Shown here in pieces: positions 36,363 to 44,505 of a DNA stretch of 64,000 nucleotides. The notes below the pieces were generated by a model. It searched no databases. It was not told where the DNA came from and saw only the letters and a list, made by a program, of their open reading frames with translations. Where the stretch lies: the NCBI GenBank assembly GCA_013297755.1, contig JAAFIH010000004.1, positions 62,001 through 126,000 on the forward strand, in the 5' to 3' direction. Numbering within the stretch: position 1 is the stretch's first letter; every line of letters starts with the position of its first letter. This DNA comes from Cytophagales bacterium (GTDB lineage Bacteria; Bacteroidota; Bacteroidia; Cytophagales; UBA9547). The position numbers and the translations under genes are program-made.

Positions 36363-37571
36363 TTGCCAACAATACAAATCATTACCAAAAATCTTCAGGC
36401 TTCGGTGCCTGGCAAATACACGCCTGATATGTTGTCAGACGATGAAATGGTATTGAATTTGGGACCTCAGCATCCATCTACACATGGTGTATTGAGGCTA
36501 GAAGTTGTTACTGATGGAGAAATAATTGTAGATGTAGTACCTCATTTGGGCTATTTGCATCGTTGTTTTGAAAAACATACAGAAGCTCTTACATTCCCAC
36601 AAATCTTACCATACGTAGATAGGCTCGACTATGTAGCAAGTATGAACAACGAACATGCTTTTGTGATGGGCGTTGAAAAAATGTTAGGAATAGATAAAGA
36701 TATTCCCAAAAGAATAGAATATATACGTGTATTGGTTTGCGAACTTAATCGAATAGCATCTCACTTTATTGCTATTGGCAGCTATGCCATGGATATTGGG
36801 GCCTATACTCCTTTTTTGTGGCTTTTGAGAGATAGAGAGCATATTTTAAGATTACTCGAATGTACTTGTGGTGCTCGTATGCTTTACAATTATATCTGGA
36901 TTGGCGGTTTATATTATGATATTCCTGTAGGATTTGAAGAGAAAACTATAGATTTTGTCAATTATCTAAAACCAAAAATGGATGAGTTACAAAAAATAAT
37001 TGTTGAAAATAAAATTTTTATACAACGTACCGCCAATGTGGGCGTACTGCCCATGGATTTGGCCATCAATTATGGATGTACTGGCCCAGTTTTGCGTGGT
37101 TCTGGTCTTAAATTTGACTTACGAAAAGTAGATGCTTATTCAGTGTACCCAGAAATAGATTTTAAAATTCCTATTGGTACAGGCAAAATGGGCACCACAG
37201 GCGATTGTTGGGATAGAAATTATGTACGTGTGCAAGAGTGCCTAGAAAGTATAAAAATAATAGAACAATGCACCCAAAAATTACTAAAAGAACATAAAAG
37301 AGATAGAGAATTTAATCCTCAAGCCCTTGTACCCAAACGTATAAGAGTAGAACCTACAGAATTTTATGCGCGTGCCGAAAATCCAAAGGGTGAATTAGGT
37401 TTTTATTTTAAAACTGAGGGCAGGGGAGAACAACCCTACAGATGCAAAGCTCGCTCGTGTAGTTTTCATAACCTCTCGGTTATCCATGAAATATCAAAAG
37501 GGGCTTTATTATCAGATTTGATTGCCATTATTGGTTCTCTTGATTTTGTGATGGGCGAAGTTGATCGCTAA
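36363..37571 (+). CDS. nuoD: NADH-quinone oxidoreductase subunit D
   Basis: NuoD (49-kDa type) is a peripheral subunit of respiratory complex I and forms part of the quinone-binding pocket with NuoB. The 402-residue product contains N-L-G-P-Q-H-P-S-T-H-G-V near residue 31, H-L-G-Y-L-H-R-C-F-E-K near 60 and a C-terminal G-S-L-D-F-V-M-G-E-V-D-R, the conserved end. The TTG start is weakly supported; an ATG at 36,429 would remove 22 poorly conserved residues. No other nuo gene is nearby, which is unusual because nuo genes normally form one long operon. Confidence 0.9.
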   Translation: MPTIQIITKNLQASVPGKYTPDMLSDDEMVLNLGPQHPSTHGVLRLEVVTDGEIIVDVVPHLGYLHRCFEKHTEALTFPQILPYVDRLDYVASMNNEHAFVMGVEKMLGIDKDIPKRIEYIRVLVCELNRIASHFIAIGSYAMDIGAYTPFLWLLRDREHILRLLECTCGARMLYNYIWIGGLYYDIPVGFEEKTIDFVNYLKPKMDELQKIIVENKIFIQRTANVGVLPMDLAINYGCTGPVLRGSGLKFDLRKVDAYSVYPEIDFKIPIGTGKMGTTGDCWDRNYVRVQECLESIKIIEQCTQKLLKEHKRDREFNPQALVPKRIRVEPTEFYARAENPKGELGFYFKTEGRGEQPYRCKARSCSFHNLSVIHEISKGALLSDLIAIIGSLDFVMGEVDR

Positions 37572-37650
37572 TGGAATGGATTTCAATTTTAAAAATCATA
37601 TTTTTTAGTAATAATTTTTAGTATTTTTGTAGTTTTTTTATTAATAATTA

Positions 37651-37886
37651 ATAATTCATAATTCATAATTCATAATTCATAATTCATAATCAATATCCTC
37701 AAAAAGCCCCACCCCCTGCCCCCTCATCCCTTATGGAGGGGGAAATAGGATTTTTTTTAATTTTTTAATGCTAAAGCATTTATAAAGTTATCAATGTACG
37801 AATTTTAATCAAAATTCCATAATTCATAATTCATAATTCATAATTCATAATTCATAATCAATAATCAATAATCAATAATCAATAAT
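37651..37886. repeat. Intergenic repeat cluster: two heptamer arrays around one palindromic element
   Basis: This 315-base gap after nuoD holds, in order, about five ATTCATA units (37,652-37,690), one G/C-rich palindromic element of type B (37,697-37,748, CCCCACCCCCTGCCCC then ATGGAGGGGG), and a second array of five ATTCATA units passing into ATAATCA units (37,814-37,886). All arrays have a 7-bp period. This is the only copy of the palindromic family that I see outside the prophage. Confidence 0.85.
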
Positions 37887-38219
37887 TTATTTATTACCAA
37901 AATACTTTAAAAACCCCCAAAATGGTCTTTTGATTAGATAATTCAAATCAAAATCATTGGAATAGGCTTCTTTTTCAAACGAAATATTCATGTATGAATC
38001 GTAAGTCGAAAATTTTTTATAACGATAGTAAAAATATTCTGCCAAATACCAAATATAAAATGGAATAACCAACATTTCTAATTCTTGTCTTAGATGTATT
38101 TTTTCGTGGTTGATTAAATATTTATTTTGCTTTAAGTGTTTGTTTTGAAGCACAATAAAAGGAAAAAGTGCAATTCCTAAAACTTTCAGTTTAGGAAAAA
38201 TGATAAAAATTGGCTTCAA
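37887..38219 (-). CDS. Small membrane protein with HExxH-like motif
   Basis: The 110-residue protein has a hydrophobic N-terminal segment, then N-H-E-K-I-H-L-R-Q-E-L-E near residue 38, a zinc-peptidase-like H-E-x-x-H, and a second hydrophobic segment (L-V-I-P-F-Y-I-W-Y-L). Similar short proteins are widespread in Bacteroidetes and resemble the core of M56/BlaR1-like peptidases. It may be a minimal membrane metalloprotease or a derivative; catalysis is not shown. The array of 7-bp repeats ends at its stop codon. It follows leuA in the same direction after 74 bases. Confidence 0.6.
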   Translation of the reverse strand: MKPIFIIFPKLKVLGIALFPFIVLQNKHLKQNKYLINHEKIHLRQELEMLVIPFYIWYLAEYFYYRYKKFSTYDSYMNISFEKEAYSNDFDLNYLIKRPFWGFLKYFGNK

Positions 38220-38293
38220 AATAGATAATGATTTTTGCTTTTAAAATTACTGTTTAATTTTTTTTTATTAAACAGTAATTTTACGATTTATTA

Positions 38294-39790
38294 CTACACA
38301 ATGGCTTTGTTTAGGGCATCAAGATAGGCTCTTACAGAAGCTACAACAATATCTGTACTTTGAGAAAAGCCATAAAAGGTTTTGTTTTGAAACGCAATTT
38401 CCATGTTTACTTTGCAACTATCAGAGCTGCCACCTGTGATGGATTGTATTAAAAATTCGTCTACAATAACTTTCTTTTTTACCAATTTATCTATAGCTTT
38501 GAAAGCTGCATCTACTGGGCCATTCCCGTCTGATACAGAGATGTGGCTTTCGCCATGTATGCGTAGTTGCACAGTAGCCATTGGGTGTAGAGGGTTGCCA
38601 CAAAGTACTTGTAAAGATTCTAAACGAATACCAACATTTTCGACTTTTTCGCCCATCAACACATACAAATCTTCATCGTTTACTTGTTTTTTTACATCTG
38701 CTACTTTCAAATATTCTGTATAGACATCGTCTAATTTTTCTTTAGTGATTTCAAAACCTAGCCTTTCGAGATGATGTTTGAGGGCAGCTCGGCCGCTACG
38801 TGCAGTAAGAATAATAGAATTATTTTGAATACCTACATCTTTTGGATCTATGATTTCGTAATTTTTTTTGTTTTTTAATACCCCATCTTGATGTATCCCA
38901 GAAGAGTGAGCAAAGGCATTTTTGCCAACAATAGCTTTGTTGGGTTGCACTGGCATACGCATCAAACTTGATACCATTTTACTTATGGTATATATTTTTT
39001 TAGGATTGACATCTGTATATAGATTCAAACTTTTTTCATGCAGTTTCATAGCCATTACCACCTCTTCGAGTGATGTATTGCCAGCACGTTCACCAATTCC
39101 ATTGATAGTACATTCGATTTGTCTTGCCCCATTTCTTACGCCCGCTAGCGAATTTGCAGTAGCCAACCCCAAGTCATTGTGGCAATGAACAGAAATGATT
39201 GCTTTATGAATATTTTTGACATTTTCCATCAAAAATTTTATTTTTTCTCCATATTGTTCTGGCAAACAATAGCCATTGGTATCAGGAATATTTACCACTG
39301 TGGCACCAGCAGCAATAACGGCCTCTACCATTTGAGCCAAATATACATTGTCGGCACGGCCAGCATCTTCGCAATAAAATTCTATGTCTTCTACAGATTT
39401 TTTGGCATACTTTACAGCAGCAACTCCACGTTGCAATATTTCTTCTCTGGTGCTATTGAATTTATGCAAAATATGAAAATCAGAAGCACCAATGCCAGTA
39501 TGTATGCGTTTGTTTTTGGCATATTTTAAAGATTCTACGGCCGCATTTATGTCTCCCTCAACTGCTCTTGTAAGTGCACAAATGATGGGTTGTGATACTG
39601 CTTTTGAGATTTCGACTACAGAATTGAAATCACCTGGGCTAGAAACAGGAAATCCAGCCTCTATCACATCTACACCCAATAATTCGAGTTCGATAGCAAC
39701 TTTTATTTTTTCTAATGTACTTAGCTGACAGCCAGGCACTTGTTCGCCATCTCTAAGAGTTGTGTCAAAAATATATACTTTATCTTTCAT
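38294..39790 (-). CDS. leuA: 2-isopropylmalate synthase
   Basis: LeuA condenses acetyl-CoA with 2-oxoisovalerate to make 2-isopropylmalate, the first step of leucine synthesis. The 498-residue product has the HMGL-like TIM barrel (about 5-270) with [12 protein letters not shown] at residue 10, H-C-H-N-D-L-G-L-A near 200 and N-G-I-G-E-R-A-G-N near 235, then the C-terminal leucine-responsive domain (about 370-498). Length fits type 1 LeuA. There are no other leu or ilv genes nearby. It is the last host gene before the prophage. Confidence 0.92.
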   Translation of the reverse strand: MKDKVYIFDTTLRDGEQVPGCQLSTLEKIKVAIELELLGVDVIEAGFPVSSPGDFNSVVEISKAVSQPIICALTRAVEGDINAAVESLKYAKNKRIHTGIGASDFHILHKFNSTREEILQRGVAAVKYAKKSVEDIEFYCEDAGRADNVYLAQMVEAVIAAGATVVNIPDTNGYCLPEQYGEKIKFLMENVKNIHKAIISVHCHNDLGLATANSLAGVRNGARQIECTINGIGERAGNTSLEEVVMAMKLHEKSLNLYTDVNPKKIYTISKMVSSLMRMPVQPNKAIVGKNAFAHSSGIHQDGVLKNKKNYEIIDPKDVGIQNNSIILTARSGRAALKHHLERLGFEITKEKLDDVYTEYLKVADVKKQVNDEDLYVLMGEKVENVGIRLESLQVLCGNPLHPMATVQLRIHGESHISVSDGNGPVDAAFKAIDKLVKKKVIVDEFLIQSITGGSSDSCKVNMEIAFQNKTFYGFSQSTDIVVASVRAYLDALNKAIV

Positions 39791-40206
39791 TCTATTTGGT
39801 AATATTTTATATTAGATTTTAATAATATTTTATTTTTTTTATTGTGTTTATTTTAACTTTAAAGTTTAGTTTTTTTTTAAAAGTTACTATTTCAAAAAAA
39901 ATAAGTTCAACTTCAATATTCTCACAAATTTATAAGTAAGATATTAATTTCACAATTTTTTAATTTTTAATATTGGTTTTTTGATTTCATGGTTCAACCT
40001 CTTTAGTTTTCAAATGTGGATAGTATAAGGGGTAAAACAAAACAACACAATATAGATTTATATAAAACCCTGAAAATCAAAGAGTTATAGAAAAAGGATT
40101 TAATTCAAAAGGGTACAAAAAGGTTAATTTACTTCCATTTTTGGTTAATTTTTTTGGGCAAATAAGGGCAAAACTACCATGTAACTTCCATTGAGGGTTA
40201 ATTTTT
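39791..40206. other. Intergenic region containing the host-prophage junction
   Basis: 416 bases between leuA and the repressor. The first part is the AT-rich leuA promoter region. The last 90 bases carry GGTTAAT three times (40,122, 40,143 and 40,196), a candidate set of transposase-binding sites near the left phage end. TG dinucleotides suitable as a Mu-type end occur at 40,015-40,018, but several others are equally possible. Confidence 0.5.
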
Positions 40207-40208
40207 TT
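40131..40208. repeat. Pair of 25-bp direct repeats near the left prophage end
   Basis: Copies at 40,131-40,155 and 40,184-40,208 share ACTTCCATT and GGTTAATTTTTTT, differing only in the three bases between. They are 53 bases apart; a partial third copy lies at 40,122. The second copy touches the repressor stop codon. Repeated sites at a phage end fit binding sites for a MuA-like transposase, but no protein data support this. Confidence 0.65.
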
Positions 40209-40911
40209 ATTCGAGGCGGATAACGCCTATGACTAGGGCTAATGCTCGAACTGAATCTTGGGAAATATCAAAAGGTTTGTAGGCTTCGTTGTCGGAGTGG
40301 CAGAGGTAGTGGTTTGGTTTTGTGGATTGGAAAAGGCGTTTGACAACGGCACCCTGCCCTGTATCCATGACGTAAACCTTGCCATATTGGATAAATGAGG
40401 CATCTTTTACGTAAATACACGCCAGTATATCGCCACTTGAGTATTTGGGATACATGGACGAGCCTGAAACCTTGATGACAAAATCGGCACGGCTGAGTTC
40501 GGGGATGTTGTAATACTGTAAGTCTTGCTCGAGAGCCGAAAACTCGCCAGCACCCTGCCCAGCCATAGCCTCGATAGGTATAAGTGGGATAGAACCCTTG
40601 CTGCTTTTGTCCCCTTTTTTTGTATCATTTTGAATTGATTTTGGTTCTAAGTATGCATCAAAGTATGCATCAAAGTATGCATCATAATTATTTTGCGTAT
40701 TTAAAAAAAAATCAGAACTGACATTATACTTTAAACAAGTATTCTGAATCATCTCAATGGTTACAGACCTTCTATTTCCTTTTATATCCCCTAATGATTG
40801 TGGTAGAACACCAATTGAATCACAAAAGGATTTATCTGAATTAACTATATTTCTGCTTTTTAATTCATTAATAAAATTAATAAAATTCGCATTTACAGTA
40901 TTTTTGTCCAT
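40207..40911 (-). CDS. Phage repressor, HTH plus LexA-like S24 peptidase domain
   Basis: The 234-residue protein has an N-terminal helix-turn-helix (about 15-60), a linker containing three DAYF-type repeats encoded by a 12-bp tandem repeat (40,649-40,684), and a C-terminal S24 domain. The serine lies in K-V-S-G-S-S-M-Y-P-K and the lysine in G-A-V-V-K-R-L-F; A-M-A-G-Q-G-A-G is a plausible self-cleavage region. It likely maintains lysogeny and is inactivated by RecA-stimulated cleavage. The reading frame extends to a TTG at 40,932, but that codon is within the operator, so the ATG at 40,911 is preferred. Confidence 0.88.
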   Translation of the reverse strand: MDKNTVNANFINFINELKSRNIVNSDKSFCDSIGVLPQSLGDIKGNRRSVTIEMIQNTCLKYNVSSDFFLNTQNNYDAYFDAYFDAYLEPKSIQNDTKKGDKSSKGSIPLIPIEAMAGQGAGEFSALEQDLQYYNIPELSRADFVIKVSGSSMYPKYSSGDILACIYVKDASFIQYGKVYVMDTGQGAVVKRLFQSTKPNHYLCHSDNEAYKPFDISQDSVRALALVIGVIRLE

Positions 40912-40923
40912 AATGTTTATAAA

Positions 40924-40973
40924 TATACGCAAATAAAGTATAAAATATTTTGCAAATACTTTATTTACGTATA
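40924..40973. promoter_or_regulatory. Palindromic operator between repressor and early genes
   Basis: Two 18-base arms (40,924-40,941 and 40,956-40,973; core AAATAAAGTAT / ATACTTTATTT) are inverted copies with one mismatch around a 14-base spacer. The site lies just upstream of the repressor ATG and overlaps the early promoter, exactly where a repressor dimer pair would block both directions. Confidence 0.8.
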
Positions 40974-40979
40974 TATTTG
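40949..40979 (+). promoter_or_regulatory. Early rightward promoter
   Basis: TTTG at 40,949-40,952 and TATATTTG at 40,972-40,979 are separated by 19 bases, a full match to the Bacteroidetes housekeeping promoter (TTTG, TAnnTTTG). Transcription would start near 40,986, about 30 bases before the first early gene. The right operator arm lies between the two boxes. Confidence 0.8.
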
Positions 40980-41014
40980 CAACATCAATTTAACAAATAT
41001 AGCTGATTATTAGA

Positions 41015-41332
41015 ATGTTGGAACTAGGAAAGCAAAAAATAATTTCAAAATGCCTTGGTGTGAGCCATGCTATGGTAAGCCTTACGCTACGTGGGGAGCG
41101 AGGCAGTAGGGGTTCGGATTTGCAAGATAAAATTCTAAAAACTAGCTATGAATTGGATAAAATAGTGGATAAGGCAAATATTGAAATAGTACAATATTGT
41201 GAGCGGTTGAGAATGGAGAGCCCCCTAACCCCCGAAGGCAAAAAAAGCCCCCTAACCCCCGAAGGGGGAACTGCTGGCGCAAGCTATATTAGGGTAATGG
41301 AAAAAGTAGGTAATAATAAAAACGAAAAATAA
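41015..41332 (+). CDS. Small HTH protein (Ner/Cro-like position) with repeat-derived tail
   Basis: This 105-residue protein is the first early gene. Residues 5-40 form a helix-turn-helix candidate (I-I-S-K-C-L-G-V-S-H-A-M-V-S-L-T-L-R-G), consistent with a Ner/Cro-type early regulator. The C-terminal part carries two in-frame palindromic elements (bases 41,219-41,281) that encode S-P-L-T-P-E-G twice and end G-G-T-A-G-A. The role as early regulator is inferred from position and HTH; no close family is recognised. Eight bases separate it from the next gene. Confidence 0.6.
   Translation: MLELGKQKIISKCLGVSHAMVSLTLRGERGSRGSDLQDKILKTSYELDKIVDKANIEIVQYCERLRMESPLTPEGKKSPLTPEGGTAGASYIRVMEKVGNNKNEK
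41219..41281. repeat. Two type A palindromic elements inside a coding region
   Basis: AGCCCCCTAACCCCCGAAGG occurs twice, the second copy extended by the tail CTGCTGGCGCA. Both keep the reading frame of the HTH gene. Confidence 0.9.
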
Positions 41333-41340
41333 ATAAGGTA

Positions 41341-41661
41341 ATGATAACGGCTGTGAAGTATAAAATAGAGATTGATTACGAGATTATCAGCAAAGATGAT
41401 TCAAATAAGATAGGTTTTGATTGTGATTTTGAAAAAATGACTATCAAAGTTAATGGAGATTTGGATACAGAAATTACTTGTAAGTATAAAAAATGTGAAG
41501 ATGCTTTGATATCAGGTATTATCAAAAGATTTGTATGGCAAAAACATAGTGATGGCTTGGGAAATGTTGGCAACAATGGTAGTAATGGTTTGGGCTTTGG
41601 TAAAAAGCTCTGGCTTAAGATGGTCTACTTCAAGCAAGAGTTTGTCAAGGTTTTGAAGTAA
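41341..41661 (+). CDS. Hypothetical early phage protein
   Basis: This 106-residue protein is not recognised. The N-terminal 60 residues look like a small soluble domain; the end is rich in glycine and asparagine (residues 70-90). Its last 150 bases overlap, on the opposite strand, a better-supported gene (41,512-41,934). Either the two genes genuinely overlap tail to tail or the C-terminal part of this frame is not conserved. It follows the HTH gene by 8 bases. Confidence 0.4.
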   Translation: MITAVKYKIEIDYEIISKDDSNKIGFDCDFEKMTIKVNGDLDTEITCKYKKCEDALISGIIKRFVWQKHSDGLGNVGNNGSNGLGFGKKLWLKMVYFKQEFVKVLK

Positions 41662-41934
41662 TAGAAACTCTTGGCCGACAAAACCGCCACGACTTATAAA
41701 GTCTGAGGCTTCGATTTGTAAAGTAAATGAATAGATATGGTAATTTAATGAGAAATCAGCAATAAAATTAAGACGCTCAAAATATTTAAAGATGCCATCT
41801 AAAGTAGAAATATCTAATTGAAGAAATGCAGCAAGTTCACGCCTTTTGAAAGATTGTGATTTAGCATACTTTGCTTCAGATATAATCCAAGAAAGTACTT
41901 TATCTTTTGACTCGGCTGTTACAATATTCATCAT
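41512..41934 (-). CDS. Hypothetical phage protein, leftward within the early region
   Basis: This 140-residue protein is oriented against its neighbours. It has a winged-helix-like N-terminal half (about 10-60, F-K-R-R-E-L-A-A-F-L-Q-L-D-I-S) and a C-terminal E-A-S-D-F-I-S-R-G-G-F-V-G-Q-E followed by a leucine-rich helix, a pattern I associate with uncharacterised Bacteroidetes proteins. It lies between the early regulators and the transposase gene and would need its own promoter near 41,940-41,985. It might be a transcription regulator or moron. Confidence 0.55.
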   Translation of the reverse strand: MMNIVTAESKDKVLSWIISEAKYAKSQSFKRRELAAFLQLDISTLDGIFKYFERLNFIADFSLNYHIYSFTLQIEASDFISRGGFVGQEFLLLQNLDKLLLEVDHLKPELFTKAQTITTIVANISQAITMFLPYKSFDNT

Positions 41935-41983
41935 ATAAAATTTGAAAGTACAAATATATTAAAATAAACGAAAAAATAAGACA

Positions 41984-44344
41984 TTGAAACTAACTGAGCA
42001 TAAAAACCCCACCCCTAACCCCTCTCCCATAGGGAGGGGAACTGCTGGCGCACAACTGCTGGGGCGGATTGGGGAGTATGTGAAGATACATGGCACTGAT
42101 TTGGGCATAAGCATACAGTTGATTGTGAAAGCTGTGGGTAGTGAGGGTACTGTAAAAAGTGCAATAAGTCGTAAGAATATAGTGTCAGTTGGTCGTGGGT
42201 GGTATAGTTTTAGGAGTTTGGAGGGGTATAATGGGTGGGGCGGGAAGGTAATGGAGAATGTAGAAAGTAGCCTTTTAACAAACCCCACCCCAACCCCTCC
42301 CCAAAAGGGAGGGGCTACGCTGACGAATATGGATAGGTTGCGGATGATGTTGAAAATGGAGATGGCGGAGGCTGAGGTGGTGGAGATGGGTAATAAGGAG
42401 GCGGATTTGGAGGTGCTTTGGAATAAATTTAAGAAAATAACGGATGCTCACTATTACTATAATAAGCATGGTGTGGCTATGAAAAGGGCTTTTGGGCTGG
42501 CGGAGAGTGTGGCGGTGTATAGGTTTTTGGATGGCACTAGATGGGGCAAAGTGGAGCTAAAAAAAGCTACAGGGTACGAAAAGCGTGAGGATTTGTATAG
42601 GAGTGCGATAGTGATTTTGAAAACTAAGGAATTGCCCTTGGTGCCGCTGAGTTATGATAGGCTACGCACAGATGTAGATGCGTTTGGGCAATGGAAATTG
42701 GCAAAAAACCGTGTGGATATGGACTGGTTTGTGGACGAAAGAAAGGGCAATATCAACAATATGGTGATTGGCAAACCTAGCTATACGATGGATGATATTA
42801 TGCTCGAAAATAGTAATATCAACATGGCGGAGTGGCATGCCAATACCTTAGCGATGCTATACATGAACCCAGGGAGGGCGAATAAGTTTGATTTTGAAGA
42901 ATTGTATACAAGGTATAAACGCAAATGTGTGGAATGGACACAGGAGGCACAAAGTTTGAGTGCTATAAAGAGGTTTTTGAGCCAAGAAGTGGTGCAAACT
43001 TATGTAACATGGGAGCGAAACGGATATTCGGAATTTGATAAACTACTGCCAACGATTAGGGGCAAAAAACCTATGTACGCATTGAATAAATGTGGCATAG
43101 ATGGATTTCAGGTAGATTTTAGGACTGATACTGGCACGGCAAGTGTGATGCTAACGTGTGTGGTAGTGGTAGATTATATGAGCGAATGTGCGAGTGGTTT
43201 TGCGATAGGATTTACAGAAACGAGCAAATTGGTAAGGGATGCGTATAGAATGCACCTAAAAATGTACGGTGGCAAAACCTATAATGAAATAGACATGGAC
43301 GGCTCTATGGCGAATACCTGCAAAAAAAGTATGGAATTGCTAGAGCAAGTGAGCAAAAAAGTAAATACGAGCATGAGCGATGATCCGAGCAATAAGCATA
43401 GGTCGAACTCGAAAAGTAGGTATGTGGAGCGATTGATACAGGAAATAAACAGGCTGAGCCAAAGCATGGTAGGCTGGAAAGGCACAAACATAACGAGTAT
43501 AGACAGGAACAGGAAGCCGAACCCTGATTATATGAAAGGAAACGCACTAAAAGGATTGGCCGAAGGCACAAAGCAGGTAGTGCAACTATTGAACATATAC
43601 AACAGCGAGAAGCTAGATAAGCTAAAAGGCATGAGCCGAGCCGAAACGATGGAAAGCTATATGCACCCCGAAGCTGAGGTAATAGACGAACTAACCCAAG
43701 CAAGGATGCTACTCGAACGTAGGGTATTGACAATAAGAGGTGGATTGATACAAATAGAAATTGACAAAAAGAAATATGAATATGAGCTAAAAGACTGGCA
43801 CTTGCATAGGGCACGATTTGCGAAAGGCGATAAAGTGGCGGTGTATATGGACGAAACGGACATGGCTCAGATAGATATATGGGGATGGAAGGTAGATAAT
43901 AACGATAACCCCATAGAAACCTACATAGCCACAGTGCAAGAACTGAGCCGTGTATTTAGAGATGTGGCTAGCCAAACGGATGCAGATAAAGAGGCACTGG
44001 CAGAGCAAATGGGTAGGCGAAAAAGGATGCTAGGCGATGTAGAACGCAAACAACTGGAAATAGAAGCCAAAAATTATGGACTAGAACTGGCACTATATGG
44101 GGACATAAAGGAATTGAGAAAAGCAGTAGAGGGCGGAAGGATGACACAAAAAACGGTGGTGCCGATGGAAGAGCGATTTGAAGAGGAGTTGGCGAGTGAG
44201 CATAGTGAGAGGGTGGATAGGTATTTTGAAAGCCCCCTAACCCCCGAAGGGGGAACTGCTGGCGCATATTATAAGACAGTGTCAAAAATAGATCATTGGG
44301 AAAAGTTTAATAAATATAAGGAGGACGAGGGGATGTTTGAATAA
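41984..44344 (+). CDS. MuA-like DDE transposase with three in-frame palindromic insertions
   Basis: The 786-residue protein catalyses integration and replicative transposition. An rve-type DDE core is visible: Asp378 in Q-V-D-F, Asp439 in D-M-D-G-S, Glu482 in Y-V-E-R-L. The N-terminal part holds DNA-binding regions and the C-terminal part resembles the mu-type beta barrel and the MuB-interacting tail. Three palindromic elements are translated in frame: residues about 8-23 (N-P-T-P-N-P-S-P-I-G-R-G), 100-114 (N-P-T-P-T-P-P-Q-K-G-G) and 750-761 (S-P-L-T-P-E-G-G-T-A-G-A). The first reaches the TTG start, so translation may begin later. MuB-like ATPase follows. Confidence 0.82.
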   Translation: MKLTEHKNPTPNPSPIGRGTAGAQLLGRIGEYVKIHGTDLGISIQLIVKAVGSEGTVKSAISRKNIVSVGRGWYSFRSLEGYNGWGGKVMENVESSLLTNPTPTPPQKGGATLTNMDRLRMMLKMEMAEAEVVEMGNKEADLEVLWNKFKKITDAHYYYNKHGVAMKRAFGLAESVAVYRFLDGTRWGKVELKKATGYEKREDLYRSAIVILKTKELPLVPLSYDRLRTDVDAFGQWKLAKNRVDMDWFVDERKGNINNMVIGKPSYTMDDIMLENSNINMAEWHANTLAMLYMNPGRANKFDFEELYTRYKRKCVEWTQEAQSLSAIKRFLSQEVVQTYVTWERNGYSEFDKLLPTIRGKKPMYALNKCGIDGFQVDFRTDTGTASVMLTCVVVVDYMSECASGFAIGFTETSKLVRDAYRMHLKMYGGKTYNEIDMDGSMANTCKKSMELLEQVSKKVNTSMSDDPSNKHRSNSKSRYVERLIQEINRLSQSMVGWKGTNITSIDRNRKPNPDYMKGNALKGLAEGTKQVVQLLNIYNSEKLDKLKGMSRAETMESYMHPEAEVIDELTQARMLLERRVLTIRGGLIQIEIDKKKYEYELKDWHLHRARFAKGDKVAVYMDETDMAQIDIWGWKVDNNDNPIETYIATVQELSRVFRDVASQTDADKEALAEQMGRRKRMLGDVERKQLEIEAKNYGLELALYGDIKELRKAVEGGRMTQKTVVPMEERFEEELASEHSERVDRYFESPLTPEGGTAGAYYKTVSKIDHWEKFNKYKEDEGMFE
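42005..42052. repeat. Type B palindromic element in the transposase N-terminus
   Basis: CCCCACCCCTAACCCCTC ... GGGAGGGG followed by the tail CTGCTGGCGCA, in frame with the transposase (residues 8-23). Confidence 0.9.
42280..42325. repeat. Type B palindromic element in the transposase
   Basis: ACCCCAACCCCTCCCC with the matching GGGAGGGG arm and a degenerate tail; in frame (residues about 100-114), between the N-terminal binding region and the catalytic core. Confidence 0.85.
44231..44266. repeat. Type A palindromic element in the transposase C-terminus
   Basis: Full-length type A element with CTGCTGGCGCA tail, in frame, residues 750-761. Confidence 0.9.
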
Positions 44345-44345
44345 A

Positions 44346-44500
44346 AAAACCCCACCCCTAACCCCTCCCCATAAAAGGGAGGGGAACTGCTGACGCGTGT
44401 AAAAAAAAGGAATTTAGAATTTAGAATTGATTTAATAGGTATTTAATAATTAAAAAATAAACAACCGAGGGAAGTCCCCTTCGGGGATTTAGGGGCTACA
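44346..44500. repeat. Intergenic palindromic elements between transposase and MuB-like genes
   Basis: A type B element (44,346-44,397) starts directly after the transposase stop codon, followed by a three-unit heptamer array (44,408-44,428, GAATTTA type) and an inverted type A element (44,472-44,500) that ends 5 bases before the next start codon. Confidence 0.85.
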
Positions 44501-44505
44501 AAAAT

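Noticed and set aside
39970-40130. Exact left end of the prophage
   Set aside because: Several TG dinucleotides are possible and the right end, needed to confirm inverted ends and a target duplication, is outside the window.
43305-43814. 169-residue frame opposite the transposase
   Set aside because: Antisense shadow of the catalytic region, with low-complexity Ser/Leu content.
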